A stretch of 64,000 nt of DNA, taken from positions 620,001 through 684,000 of the forward strand of contig JACKDX010000002.1 of assembly GCA_020633325.1 (NCBI GenBank). Direction: 5' to 3'. The DNA comes from Myxococcales bacterium. GTDB lineage: Bacteria > Myxococcota_A > Polyangia > Polyangiales > GCA-016699535. The position numbers and the translations under genes were made by a program. The notes under the pieces are model-generated. The model was given only the letters and a program-made list of their open reading frames with translations, was not told the DNA's origin and searched no databases. Below, one piece after another: positions 17,790 through 25,052 of this stretch (position 1 is the first letter of the stretch; every line of letters begins with the position of its first letter).

Positions 17790-19007
17790 ATGGCTATCTC
17801 TATTGATTTCGCGGACGAAACAGAACACCACGCACAGATCAAGGTGATTGGCGTCGGCGGGGCGGGCGGCAACGCACTAGCGTCCATGATAGCCGACGGC
17901 CTCGAAGGCGTGGACTTCATTGTCGCCAACACCGACACTCAGGCGCTTGAACGGCATCCGGCACCCACGCATTTGCAACTGGGCCCCACACTGACCAAAG
18001 GGCTTGGCGCCGGCGCCGATCCAGAAATAGGCAGAAAAGCTGCCTTGGAAGATCTCCAGCGCATCGCTGAGGTGCTCCAGGGCGCCGATATGGTATTTGT
18101 GACCGCGGGCATGGGAGGCGGGACCGGGACGGGTGCCGCGCCGATCATCGCGCAGGTTGCCCGCGATCAGGGGGCATTGACGGTGGGCGTGGTGACACGC
18201 CCGTTTGGTTTTGAGGGTCGCCGCAGGGCCAAAAACGCCGAGAGAGGCATCAGTGAGCTAACCGAAGCAGTTGATACGATTATCACCATTCCCAACGAAC
18301 GGCTGCTTAGCCTGGCTGACGAAGACATGTCGCTGCTCGATTCCTTTCATCGCGCCGACGATGTGCTTCTGCAGGCAGTCCGAGGCATCAGCGATCTCAT
18401 CGTCAGTTCTGGAATGATCAACGTAGACTTTGCCGATGTGCGGACCATCATGAGCAGCACGGGCCGCGCATTGATGGGCACAGGCGTGGCTAAGGGCGAA
18501 CGCCGCGCGGTCGATGCGGCCGACATGGCCATCAACTCTCCTTTGCTTGATGATGTCTCGATTCAAGGGTCGACTGGCATATTACTAAACTTTACGGCGG
18601 GGCCCGACATCCGACTCAAGGAAATCAATGAGGCTGCGAGCTATGTGCAACAGGCGGCGCATGAGGATGCCAATATCATCTTTGGCGTGGTCACCGATCC
18701 CAGCATGGCGGACATTGTGAAGGTGACAGTGATCGCCACCGGATTTGATGAGCACAACACATCGGAAGCGGAGCAACGCTATCCGGGTCGGCTAAGCCGA
18801 CCCATGGGAGCTCCCGCTGCGCAAACCTCGTTTGCCAGTGTCGCGCATTCCTCGGAGCGGCCCCCGCGCGCAACGCGCCAAACGAACCCACTCATGCCCC
18901 AGGTGACCCCCAAAGAGCCGCGTCACGTACGCGCTTTCGGAGCCGATGCCTTGCTGGATGAAGCGCTTTTAGAAATTCCCGCCTATATGCGCCGCGCCAA
19001 GCAATAA
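17790..19007 (+). CDS. ftsZ: Cell division GTPase FtsZ
   Basis: FtsZ is the tubulin homologue that forms the Z ring. The N-terminus carries IKVIGVGGAGGNA and the tubulin signature GGGTGTGAAP near residues 108-117, followed by the T7-loop region with DFADVRTIM near 212-220. After the GTPase core, a linker of about 60 residues leads to the conserved C-terminal peptide LEIPAYMRRAKQ that binds FtsA. The ATG at 17790 follows a GGGGAGGAAG run; the frame opens 18 bp upstream at a TTG that would be poorly placed. Length is 405 residues. It ends the dcw cluster and meets an opposing gene with a 4-bp gap, without a visible terminator hairpin. Confidence 0.98.
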   Translation: MAISIDFADETEHHAQIKVIGVGGAGGNALASMIADGLEGVDFIVANTDTQALERHPAPTHLQLGPTLTKGLGAGADPEIGRKAALEDLQRIAEVLQGADMVFVTAGMGGGTGTGAAPIIAQVARDQGALTVGVVTRPFGFEGRRRAKNAERGISELTEAVDTIITIPNERLLSLADEDMSLLDSFHRADDVLLQAVRGISDLIVSSGMINVDFADVRTIMSSTGRALMGTGVAKGERRAVDAADMAINSPLLDDVSIQGSTGILLNFTAGPDIRLKEINEAASYVQQAAHEDANIIFGVVTDPSMADIVKVTVIATGFDEHNTSEAEQRYPGRLSRPMGAPAAQTSFASVAHSSERPPRATRQTNPLMPQVTPKEPRHVRAFGADALLDEALLEIPAYMRRAKQ

Positions 19008-19011
19008 ACGG

Positions 19012-19974
19012 TTAAGAAAGTTCTGGATGGGCGCGCCGAAGCCAGGCGACGTAGTACTCACTCTTCTGGCCGCCCTCTAGCTCATGGCGATCGACGGCTT
19101 CTTGTACCCACAACTTGATGTCTCCAATGTGTTTGGATGGTGGCAGCTGAAATTCCGTCATGATCGCGGTTCCGAGCCCCTTGGGTAAGGACGGTACGTT
19201 TGCCGCGTCTGCTTCTGCCAGCGCTTCGATACGCCGCGCAAGGGCGCTTATCTGCCTTAGCCCCTGTTTCCGCTTCTCTGGTCGCTTGGTAGTGATGTCA
19301 GCACGGCTGAGCGCGAGCAAATCATCGAGACCCTCGCCCATCTGACGGGTGAATCTTCGCACCGCAGCATCCGTCCAACTTCCGTCGTATTGGCTGGCAC
19401 GCAAGTGATGCAAAATCAGAAAATGAATACGTTGATACAAAAACCCATCAAAACCGAAGCGGCGTGCCACACGCTTGCGAAACATCGATGCGCCCACTTC
19501 GCTGTGTCCGAAAAAATGCACATTGCCTTTTTCATCGATGGTGCGGGTTGCGATTTTACCGATATCATGTAGCAACGCGCCCCACCGCACTTCGAGACGT
19601 CGCACCGATTGCCATACCACTTGCTTCGTATGTTTCCAGACGTCTTTATGGCGCCACTCCCCATCCCCAAATCCCACCATGGCTGCAATCTCAGGCAGCC
19701 AAATAGCGAGCACGCCAATCTCAAGGAGCGCATCGAGACCCTCATCCGGGTGACGCCCCAATAGCAACCGATCCAAGTACTGTCGCATCACGTTCTGGGG
19801 CAAAGCCTTCAGCTGCTCAGCGTCGGGGGGCTGAATCGCGGGGGCGCATCCCGCCTCGTTCCGCCCCACCTCCGACACCAAAGCGGCCCACTCTAACAAG
19901 CGGATTTCGCTCGAGGGTTCCCTTGCATCCGAGCGTACGGGCGGCATGGCGTGGCTCGCGACTGTCGACGTCAT
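19012..19974 (-). CDS. HD-domain phosphohydrolase resembling the C-terminal half of bacterial CCA-adding enzymes
   Basis: A 320-residue soluble protein. The HD domain runs from about residue 105 to 210 with the metal-binding pattern WRHKDVWKHT...LLHDIGKIATR...FGHSEVGA. The surrounding helices (LKALPQNVMRQYLDRLLLGRHPDEGL before, ALSRADITTKRPEKRKQ after) resemble the substrate and HD region of tRNA nucleotidyltransferases and related poly(A) polymerases. The nucleotidyltransferase head with its GxDxD motif is absent, so this is not a complete CCA-adding enzyme. A phosphohydrolase role is likely from the intact H-HD-D residues; the substrate is not known. The first ~20 residues are poorly conserved in character and the start could be at 19947. 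Convergent with ftsZ. Confidence 0.7.
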   Translation of the reverse strand: MTSTVASHAMPPVRSDAREPSSEIRLLEWAALVSEVGRNEAGCAPAIQPPDAEQLKALPQNVMRQYLDRLLLGRHPDEGLDALLEIGVLAIWLPEIAAMVGFGDGEWRHKDVWKHTKQVVWQSVRRLEVRWGALLHDIGKIATRTIDEKGNVHFFGHSEVGASMFRKRVARRFGFDGFLYQRIHFLILHHLRASQYDGSWTDAAVRRFTRQMGEGLDDLLALSRADITTKRPEKRKQGLRQISALARRIEALAEADAANVPSLPKGLGTAIMTEFQLPPSKHIGDIKLWVQEAVDRHELEGGQKSEYYVAWLRRAHPELS

Positions 19975-20115
19975 GGAAGCAGCACTCTAGCCTTCCTGCC
20001 TATGGGACGCAACCTGCAATGATTTCATGTATTTATAGACAATCTCGTGACGGTGCTGCCCGAGCCGCCAAGGCCCCATTGCTTCCTTATATCAGGCGGG
20101 TTAGCTAGCTCGCAC

Positions 20116-21744
20116 ATGTCCGTGCGTACCGAATACTCCTGGCGTATCTGGCTCCTGCCGTTGGTGGTCTTAGCCGGGGTAGGGCTCACGCTATTTGTGT
20201 TCACGCTATGGATGGACGCCTCAAGCGCGATGAACCCGGCACGGGCGCTGATGTTGCTGCTTCATCCAAACCCCGACTCAGCCGCTGCGACGCTCAGCAA
20301 CGCCGCGGAGGTAGTCGCCTCGGTGCTTGCCATTGCCATCACGGTCGTGGCCATCGTCGTTGAACTTTCGGCAAACCGATATACCCATCGCATCACCGAG
20401 CTCTTTGTCAGCGAGCCCATCAACTTTGCAGTCATGGGCCTGTTTGTCATCACCGCCTTACAAGCGGTGTGGTTTAGCTTGGTGTTTGATAGCGAGGAAA
20501 ATTTCCAGCACTTCATCCCTTACGCCGGCATCACTGTCACAATGCTGCTTCTCACCACGTGCCTGCTCATATTGCTCCCCTACTTTGCCTTTGTCTTTGC
20601 ATTTTTGGATCCCATGCGCATCGTAGAACGCATCCGGGTCCATTCCTTAAAGGCGATTAATCGCAAACCCGGCAAGAACGTTCCTTCGCGCCAGTCCGAA
20701 GCCGTTCGCGGTGTCGAGCAGCTGACCGATGTGGCATTAAATGCCATGCAGCACAAAGACAAACGCATCTCCATGGCAAGCATCGATGCGCTGAAAGATC
20801 TCGTCATCGATTACCAGAGCACTCGCCATCGTCTTTCACGCACGTGGTTTCAGGTGGAAGGCGAGCTGGCGCACAACCCTGATTTTGTCTCACTTGCGCC
20901 GCACATGCTGGCAGATATCAGCACGCGAGGCGTGTGGCTCGAAATGAAAGTCCTCAGACAGTACCAGACCCTCTTCAACAACGGTCTCGTGGTCATGAGG
21001 GATATCGATTACCTTGTGGCCATCAATACCCGGCTCATCGGTGAGCACGCGGTACGGGCTGGGCGGACAGAGCTCATCGATCTTTGCATGCGATTTTTCA
21101 ACACCTATATACGTGCCACCATCAACAAGCCCGATGTGCGAACCGCATACAACGTGGTCAACCAGTATCGCCTGCTGGCCGAGACCATGCTTGGAGCAGG
21201 GGACAATGAGCGCGTCGTGGAGATCGCTCGCTACCTCAAGTACTATGGCCAAACGTCATTCAGTCACCAGCTGCCCTTCGTGCTCGAAACCATCGCATAC
21301 GATCTGTGCAACCTAGCCGAGCTCGCGTTCGCCATTGAGGCGCCAGCCCGTGAGAGCTTGGTGCGCATTTTGCTCGAGGTTGATAGTGAAAGCGAAACCC
21401 AAGTGCAGGAAGTGTCTTTGCGCGGAGTTCGCAAGGCGCAGGTCAAGCTTGCCACCTACTTTTTGCTTCGAGATGAAGCCAGTTGGGCGCGTCGTGTCTA
21501 TGAAGACATGTGCGGCGAGCCGAAAGAGCGCTTGGCATCGATTCGAGACGAGCTCTTACGAGCCGAAACCTCCGAGTTTTGGGAGGTCTCCGATCGCGGC
21601 GTAAATTTCGATTATCTCGCACCCGAACGTCGCGCCAAGCTCGCCGAGTTTTTTTCTTGGTTTGGAGAGTTGCGCCCGCCCCACCACACCATCGCATTAC
21701 GCATGATTGATGCAGCCGCTCGGCCCCACCAACCCAAGCCTTGA
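20116..21744 (+). CDS. Multi-pass membrane protein with large soluble C-terminal region (DUF2254-like)
   Basis: A 542-residue protein. Four hydrophobic helices lie in the first ~180 residues: two near residues 10-35 and 70-105, then 120-140 and 155-185. The segment AEVVASVLAIAITVVAIVV followed by ELSANRYTHRITELF resembles the second helix pair of DUF2254 membrane proteins, but the remaining 350 residues are an all-helical soluble region (repeat-like, with VNQYRLLAETML and RYLKYYGQTSF) that does not clearly match that family. The start ATG at 20116 was taken because the frame upstream has no coding character. The gene stands alone between the HD gene (divergent) and a small antitoxin gene. Function unknown. 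Confidence 0.7.
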   Translation: MSVRTEYSWRIWLLPLVVLAGVGLTLFVFTLWMDASSAMNPARALMLLLHPNPDSAAATLSNAAEVVASVLAIAITVVAIVVELSANRYTHRITELFVSEPINFAVMGLFVITALQAVWFSLVFDSEENFQHFIPYAGITVTMLLLTTCLLILLPYFAFVFAFLDPMRIVERIRVHSLKAINRKPGKNVPSRQSEAVRGVEQLTDVALNAMQHKDKRISMASIDALKDLVIDYQSTRHRLSRTWFQVEGELAHNPDFVSLAPHMLADISTRGVWLEMKVLRQYQTLFNNGLVVMRDIDYLVAINTRLIGEHAVRAGRTELIDLCMRFFNTYIRATINKPDVRTAYNVVNQYRLLAETMLGAGDNERVVEIARYLKYYGQTSFSHQLPFVLETIAYDLCNLAELAFAIEAPARESLVRILLEVDSESETQVQEVSLRGVRKAQVKLATYFLLRDEASWARRVYEDMCGEPKERLASIRDELLRAETSEFWEVSDRGVNFDYLAPERRAKLAEFFSWFGELRPPHHTIALRMIDAAARPHQPKP

Positions 21745-21854
21745 AACCCAGCCGAACCACCGGCGTCCTGTTGCGGGCGTTGTCCTGTACCCGGGGCCGC
21801 TTGATCGATCAAGTCTGGGAGGCCGATGCAGGCGTTAACGTATATACAAACATA

Positions 21855-21869
21855 ATGTACAATGTACAT
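21855..21869. promoter_or_regulatory. Perfect 15-bp palindrome abutting an antitoxin start codon
   Basis: ATGTACA-A-TGTACAT is a perfect inverted repeat with one central base. It ends directly before the ATG at 21870, in a locally AT-rich stretch. Ribbon-helix-helix antitoxins commonly bind such palindromes at their own promoter, so this is a candidate autoregulatory operator; the binding is inference. Confidence 0.5.
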
Positions 21870-22106
21870 ATGGAAATAAGGTTTGCGTGGAACAAGAGGG
21901 CGGAGCCTAAGTATTTAAGGCATTTGAAGTCACCGGTTACTCTTCGCTTAGACCCTCACGTCATAGAGTACTTCAAAAGGCTTTCAACCAAGACAGGGCT
22001 CCCCTATCAATCGCTCATCAATTATGATCTCAAAGATTACGCTAAATGGAAGTTGGAACCCAGCTCTGCCTGGCACAAGATTGCCAAAAAAACAGACGCC
22101 GCCTAA
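21870..22106 (+). CDS. Orphan CopG/BrnA-type ribbon-helix-helix antitoxin
   Basis: A 78-residue protein. The core SPVTLRLDPHVIEYFKRLS followed by GLPYQSLINYDLKDYA matches the antitoxin pattern of the BrnA/CopG group, where the TLRLD strand pairs to form the DNA-binding sheet and the Y-Q-x-L-I-N helix packs behind. Antitoxins of this group are normally paired with a BrnT-like or RelE-like toxin gene. No such gene is visible within 130 bp upstream or 270 bp downstream, so it appears to be an orphan or the toxin has been lost. The frame continues upstream to 21741, but the ATG at 21870 directly follows a palindrome and matches the family N-terminus. Confidence 0.7.
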   Translation: MEIRFAWNKRAEPKYLRHLKSPVTLRLDPHVIEYFKRLSTKTGLPYQSLINYDLKDYAKWKLEPSSAWHKIAKKTDAA

Positions 22107-22369
22107 CACGGAGACTTTCTCCCGATGCCGAGCTGAAAGATGGTCAACATGGCTTGGCTACTCGACCCAATATTAGCCGGCTACAATGACAGGCATGAGT
22201 CGGTTTCTGAGTGTAGTTCTGCTGCTTTTGGCGGACTGTCCGACTGCAACCGATTGCGAGCAGCAGCCTCATGCCGCGTGCGAAGCTTGTCACTAGGCTT
22301 CTCGCGATCACGGAGCGGGTGGGCGAATCATAGGGCTAACTCCTCAATGCCCGGGCGTCCTAGATGGGG

Positions 22370-22383
22370 TATACTGAGAACGA
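22370..22383 (+). promoter_or_regulatory. -10 element TATACT only 7 bp before a start codon
   Basis: TATACT at 22370-22375 is a good -10 hexamer and the ATG of the LD-carboxypeptidase gene begins at 22383. No convincing -35 was found 16-18 bp upstream and no Shine-Dalgarno run separates the two. If used, transcription would begin at or next to the ATG and give a leaderless mRNA. Confidence 0.3.
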
Positions 22384-23282
22384 TGTTTAAGCAGCCGCGA
22401 CCGTTGGAAAAAGGCGGGAGACTGGCGATCATTGCTCCCGGCGGTCCTATCCAGGAAGAAGCGCGGTTTCACGCGGGTGTAAAGAGACTGCGCTCGCGAT
22501 ACCATGTCGTCTACAGTCCATCCCTGTTTGCGCATCTCGGTTATCTCGCGGGCGATGACCAGCGTCGAAGCCAGGAACTCATCGAGGCCCTTGAGGATCC
22601 AGCCATCGATGCCATCTTGGCGGCACGAGGCGGGTACGGCTCCATGCGTGTGCTAGACACGGTGGGCATCGAGCGCGTGAGGCAAGCCAACAAGCTCATC
22701 ATCGGCTTTAGCGATATCACCGCGCTGCATGCCCTGTGGGCCCACGCACGTCTTCAATCCGTTCATGCGCCCATGGTGTGCACACTCGCTGAGCTCGAAG
22801 AGGCCGACTGGCAGCAATGGATCAGTGTCGTCGAAAACACTGAGCAATCCCCGGCGGGCTACCACAACCTCACGGCCTGGACCCAAGGCCAAGCCACAGG
22901 CCCCTTACTGGGGGGGAACCTCTCCAGCATGCACGCCTTATTGGCGACGCCGTATGCGATGCCGTGTAAAGGCGCTATCCTATTTATCGAAGACATCAGC
23001 GAAGCCCCTTACCGCATTGACCGTATGCTCAGCACCTTGCGCCTTGCCGGAGTCTTTGAGGACCTCGCCGGCGTCTTGGTCGGCAGTTTCACCGACTCCG
23101 ATCCTGGCCTACACACCACCACCGTCCAAGAAGTGCTCTTCGAACACCTCAGCGCGCTTCCCCTTCCCGTACTCGCAGGCCTTCCCGCGGGACACGGACC
23201 CAGCAACCTTCCGCTCCGCCTAGGCATGCCCATCACCCTCGACACCGCCACCGGCTCTATTACCGGTACGTCACGAAGATAG
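22383..23282 (+). CDS. Murein LD-carboxypeptidase (peptidase family S66)
   Basis: LD-carboxypeptidases remove the terminal D-Ala from tetrapeptides during cytoplasmic murein recycling. The 299-residue protein has family features in order: GGRLAIIAPGGPI near residue 12, AARGGYGSMR near 80, the nucleophile region GFSDITALH near 108 with the expected Ser, LLGGNLS near 177, a conserved-Glu segment FIEDISEAPYRIDRML near 201, and the histidine-bearing GLPAGHGPSN near 266. The Ser-Glu-His triad of S66 enzymes is therefore all accounted for. The frame is open further 5' (from 22140), but that extension shows no conserved content. The gene is monocistronic; its end nearly meets the opposing lipoprotein gene (28-bp gap). 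Confidence 0.88.
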   Translation: MFKQPRPLEKGGRLAIIAPGGPIQEEARFHAGVKRLRSRYHVVYSPSLFAHLGYLAGDDQRRSQELIEALEDPAIDAILAARGGYGSMRVLDTVGIERVRQANKLIIGFSDITALHALWAHARLQSVHAPMVCTLAELEEADWQQWISVVENTEQSPAGYHNLTAWTQGQATGPLLGGNLSSMHALLATPYAMPCKGAILFIEDISEAPYRIDRMLSTLRLAGVFEDLAGVLVGSFTDSDPGLHTTTVQEVLFEHLSALPLPVLAGLPAGHGPSNLPLRLGMPITLDTATGSITGTSRR

Positions 23283-23310
23283 TCACGCCTAGATCGCGGG
23301 CTTGCGAGCG

Positions 23311-25029
23311 CTACTGCGTCGGCTCGCAGTAGTCGCGGGACCAGACACCGCATGTGAGATCATTGGCTTCACTGTAAGGACAGTGGCTTACATCACCAAG
23401 ACTCGGAGCCCAGTCGCCGCACTTGTAGCCGTTGGGATTGCTGTGAACCACTTTGTACGTTTGCCACTCCCACTTTGTAAGGGGCTCTGAACTTTGACGT
23501 TGAATCGTTACTTCCTTACAGACCTGTGCCACCGTTCCAAGGTTTGGATACCAAGCCGCACGATAGTGAGTACCTGACGTCATCCCTTCTGCAAAGCCGG
23601 CTACAAAGCGCCTGTTAAACGCCGAGAGGCACTCGGAGTAGGGCGCCATTGTTGCCGGATCCACTTGACACTTAACAGCGCAATTTTTGGGGTCGCCATC
23701 ATAACTGACAGGTAAGCTGTATGGATTATCCGCTTCTTGATCGAAGGTCAAAACCTCGGCTTCACTCCCATCTTCCGGGTTGCCTCCCGCTCGAAAATCT
23801 TCTATCCACCCTCGGAGCTGCGCCACAGCAGTTTCTGCCTGACCCCTATCTGTCGAGAACTGTTGTATGACTTCCTCTACAGAGTTGAGAACCTCTTGTT
23901 GTACTCCAGGCAGCAGATTGCGCAGATCGTCCACGGAAACTTGGCCATTCAGCAGACCTTGCGCGAGTGCCTCGGCCTCTTGATTGGCGAGGACATTCGT
24001 GATTCCTAAGGCGGCGAGAATATTCTGAAGACCGCTTGTATCGATGTTGATTCCCAATTGCTCAGCCAGTGGCTTTACCCCCTCGAGGGCCCCAGCTATT
24101 CTAGTCAATACATTTTCAATCGGCGTTTCATCGAGCGCGCGACTGCGGATAAGATAGCCTTCAGGCCTAGATGTCGAAACACTACTAAGCTGCGTGTGAA
24201 CATGCTGTAAACTAGCTTCCATGCCTTCACCCAAACGGACTTGGTGCTCCAAGCGCGATTCCTCCCGCTTTGCCAACACGAGGTTCAAAAAACTCGAGTT
24301 GACGAGAGCACCACTCTGGTAGTTAAACGTAACTAACGTGTCCTCACACGTTGATGAGCCCGCCTTTTGGAGAGGTAGCCGAGCTTCAAATTCGACCATA
24401 AAGGCCGAATCGGCTACGGCGCCGCCTAACTGTAGGGTAGCTTCGATCAGTGTATGTACAGCGGTGTAATCCTGGCCCGGACAAGACGCGAACGCTCCTC
24501 CCGCGGGCCATCCCAATACATACGGCGTAAAATCGAAAGCGATATTGTAAATTGCACTGTAGACGTTGTTCGTGGGTTCGAGGTTGATCCATTCAATCTG
24601 TGCTGGATTTTTCGCGGCAACTGCCACGCATGGTCCGGTGTTACACACGTTTCCGCTGCAGGTTGTTTCTTTCTCAGCTGCGGGCGAACCGTGAGCCGCC
24701 AGAGGCCGTATCCCATTGGACAACAAAGCTAGATTGATCAAGTCAGGCTTGTCGCTCACTCGAATTACGTTTCCGCCAGGAGGCGGCTCACCCTTCACCA
24801 AAGCCTTCGTCTTGAAAGACCAGCCCGGTAAAGAAATGCCGGTGTCCGTAGTCTTCACGTCGTAATTAAACTCTATAGTGTAGCCGTCTGAAGCGGCGGT
24901 CCATAAATCGCGATCAAAAGCACACAGAGACGCTACGTACGTTTCGTACTGTCCGCCACTGGCAGGAGCTGCAGAACATGCACCGGCACCCATGACCAGA
25001 GCCAACAGACTTGCTATTCGGATGTACAT
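23311..25029 (-). CDS. Large secreted lipoprotein of unknown function
   Basis: A 572-residue protein with a lipoprotein signal: MYIRIASLLALVMGAGAC, with the lipobox Cys at residue 18. The ATG at 25029 is preceded by AGGAGG at 7 bp, an unusually strong site. The mature part is Cys-rich near its N-terminal third (CSGNVCNTGPC) and again at the C-terminus (GYKCGDW, DLTCGVW, RDYCEPTQ), with a helical middle region from about residue 300 to 430 that is rich in Gln, Glu and Leu. I recognise no enzyme motif. It lies 23 bp downstream of a second lipoprotein gene in the same direction, so the two are probably co-transcribed and act together in the envelope or at the cell surface. Confidence 0.75.
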   Translation of the reverse strand: MYIRIASLLALVMGAGACSAAPASGGQYETYVASLCAFDRDLWTAASDGYTIEFNYDVKTTDTGISLPGWSFKTKALVKGEPPPGGNVIRVSDKPDLINLALLSNGIRPLAAHGSPAAEKETTCSGNVCNTGPCVAVAAKNPAQIEWINLEPTNNVYSAIYNIAFDFTPYVLGWPAGGAFASCPGQDYTAVHTLIEATLQLGGAVADSAFMVEFEARLPLQKAGSSTCEDTLVTFNYQSGALVNSSFLNLVLAKREESRLEHQVRLGEGMEASLQHVHTQLSSVSTSRPEGYLIRSRALDETPIENVLTRIAGALEGVKPLAEQLGINIDTSGLQNILAALGITNVLANQEAEALAQGLLNGQVSVDDLRNLLPGVQQEVLNSVEEVIQQFSTDRGQAETAVAQLRGWIEDFRAGGNPEDGSEAEVLTFDQEADNPYSLPVSYDGDPKNCAVKCQVDPATMAPYSECLSAFNRRFVAGFAEGMTSGTHYRAAWYPNLGTVAQVCKEVTIQRQSSEPLTKWEWQTYKVVHSNPNGYKCGDWAPSLGDVSHCPYSEANDLTCGVWSRDYCEPTQ

Positions 25030-25052
25030 GTTGCCTCCTCTCATTTTATACC

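Noticed and set aside
21741..21869. Possible BrnT toxin remnant or extension upstream of the orphan antitoxin
   Set aside because: The in-phase translation has no BrnT motif; MEIRFAWNKR at the antitoxin start vaguely resembles BrnT but also matches normal antitoxin N-termini.
22107..22130. GGAGA-CTT-TCTCC hairpin considered as a terminator after the antitoxin
   Set aside because: The stem is only five base pairs and no T run follows.
22140..22382. N-terminal extension of the LD-carboxypeptidase by 81 codons
   Set aside because: The extension has no signal peptide or conserved content, and the ATG at 22383 matches the family start.
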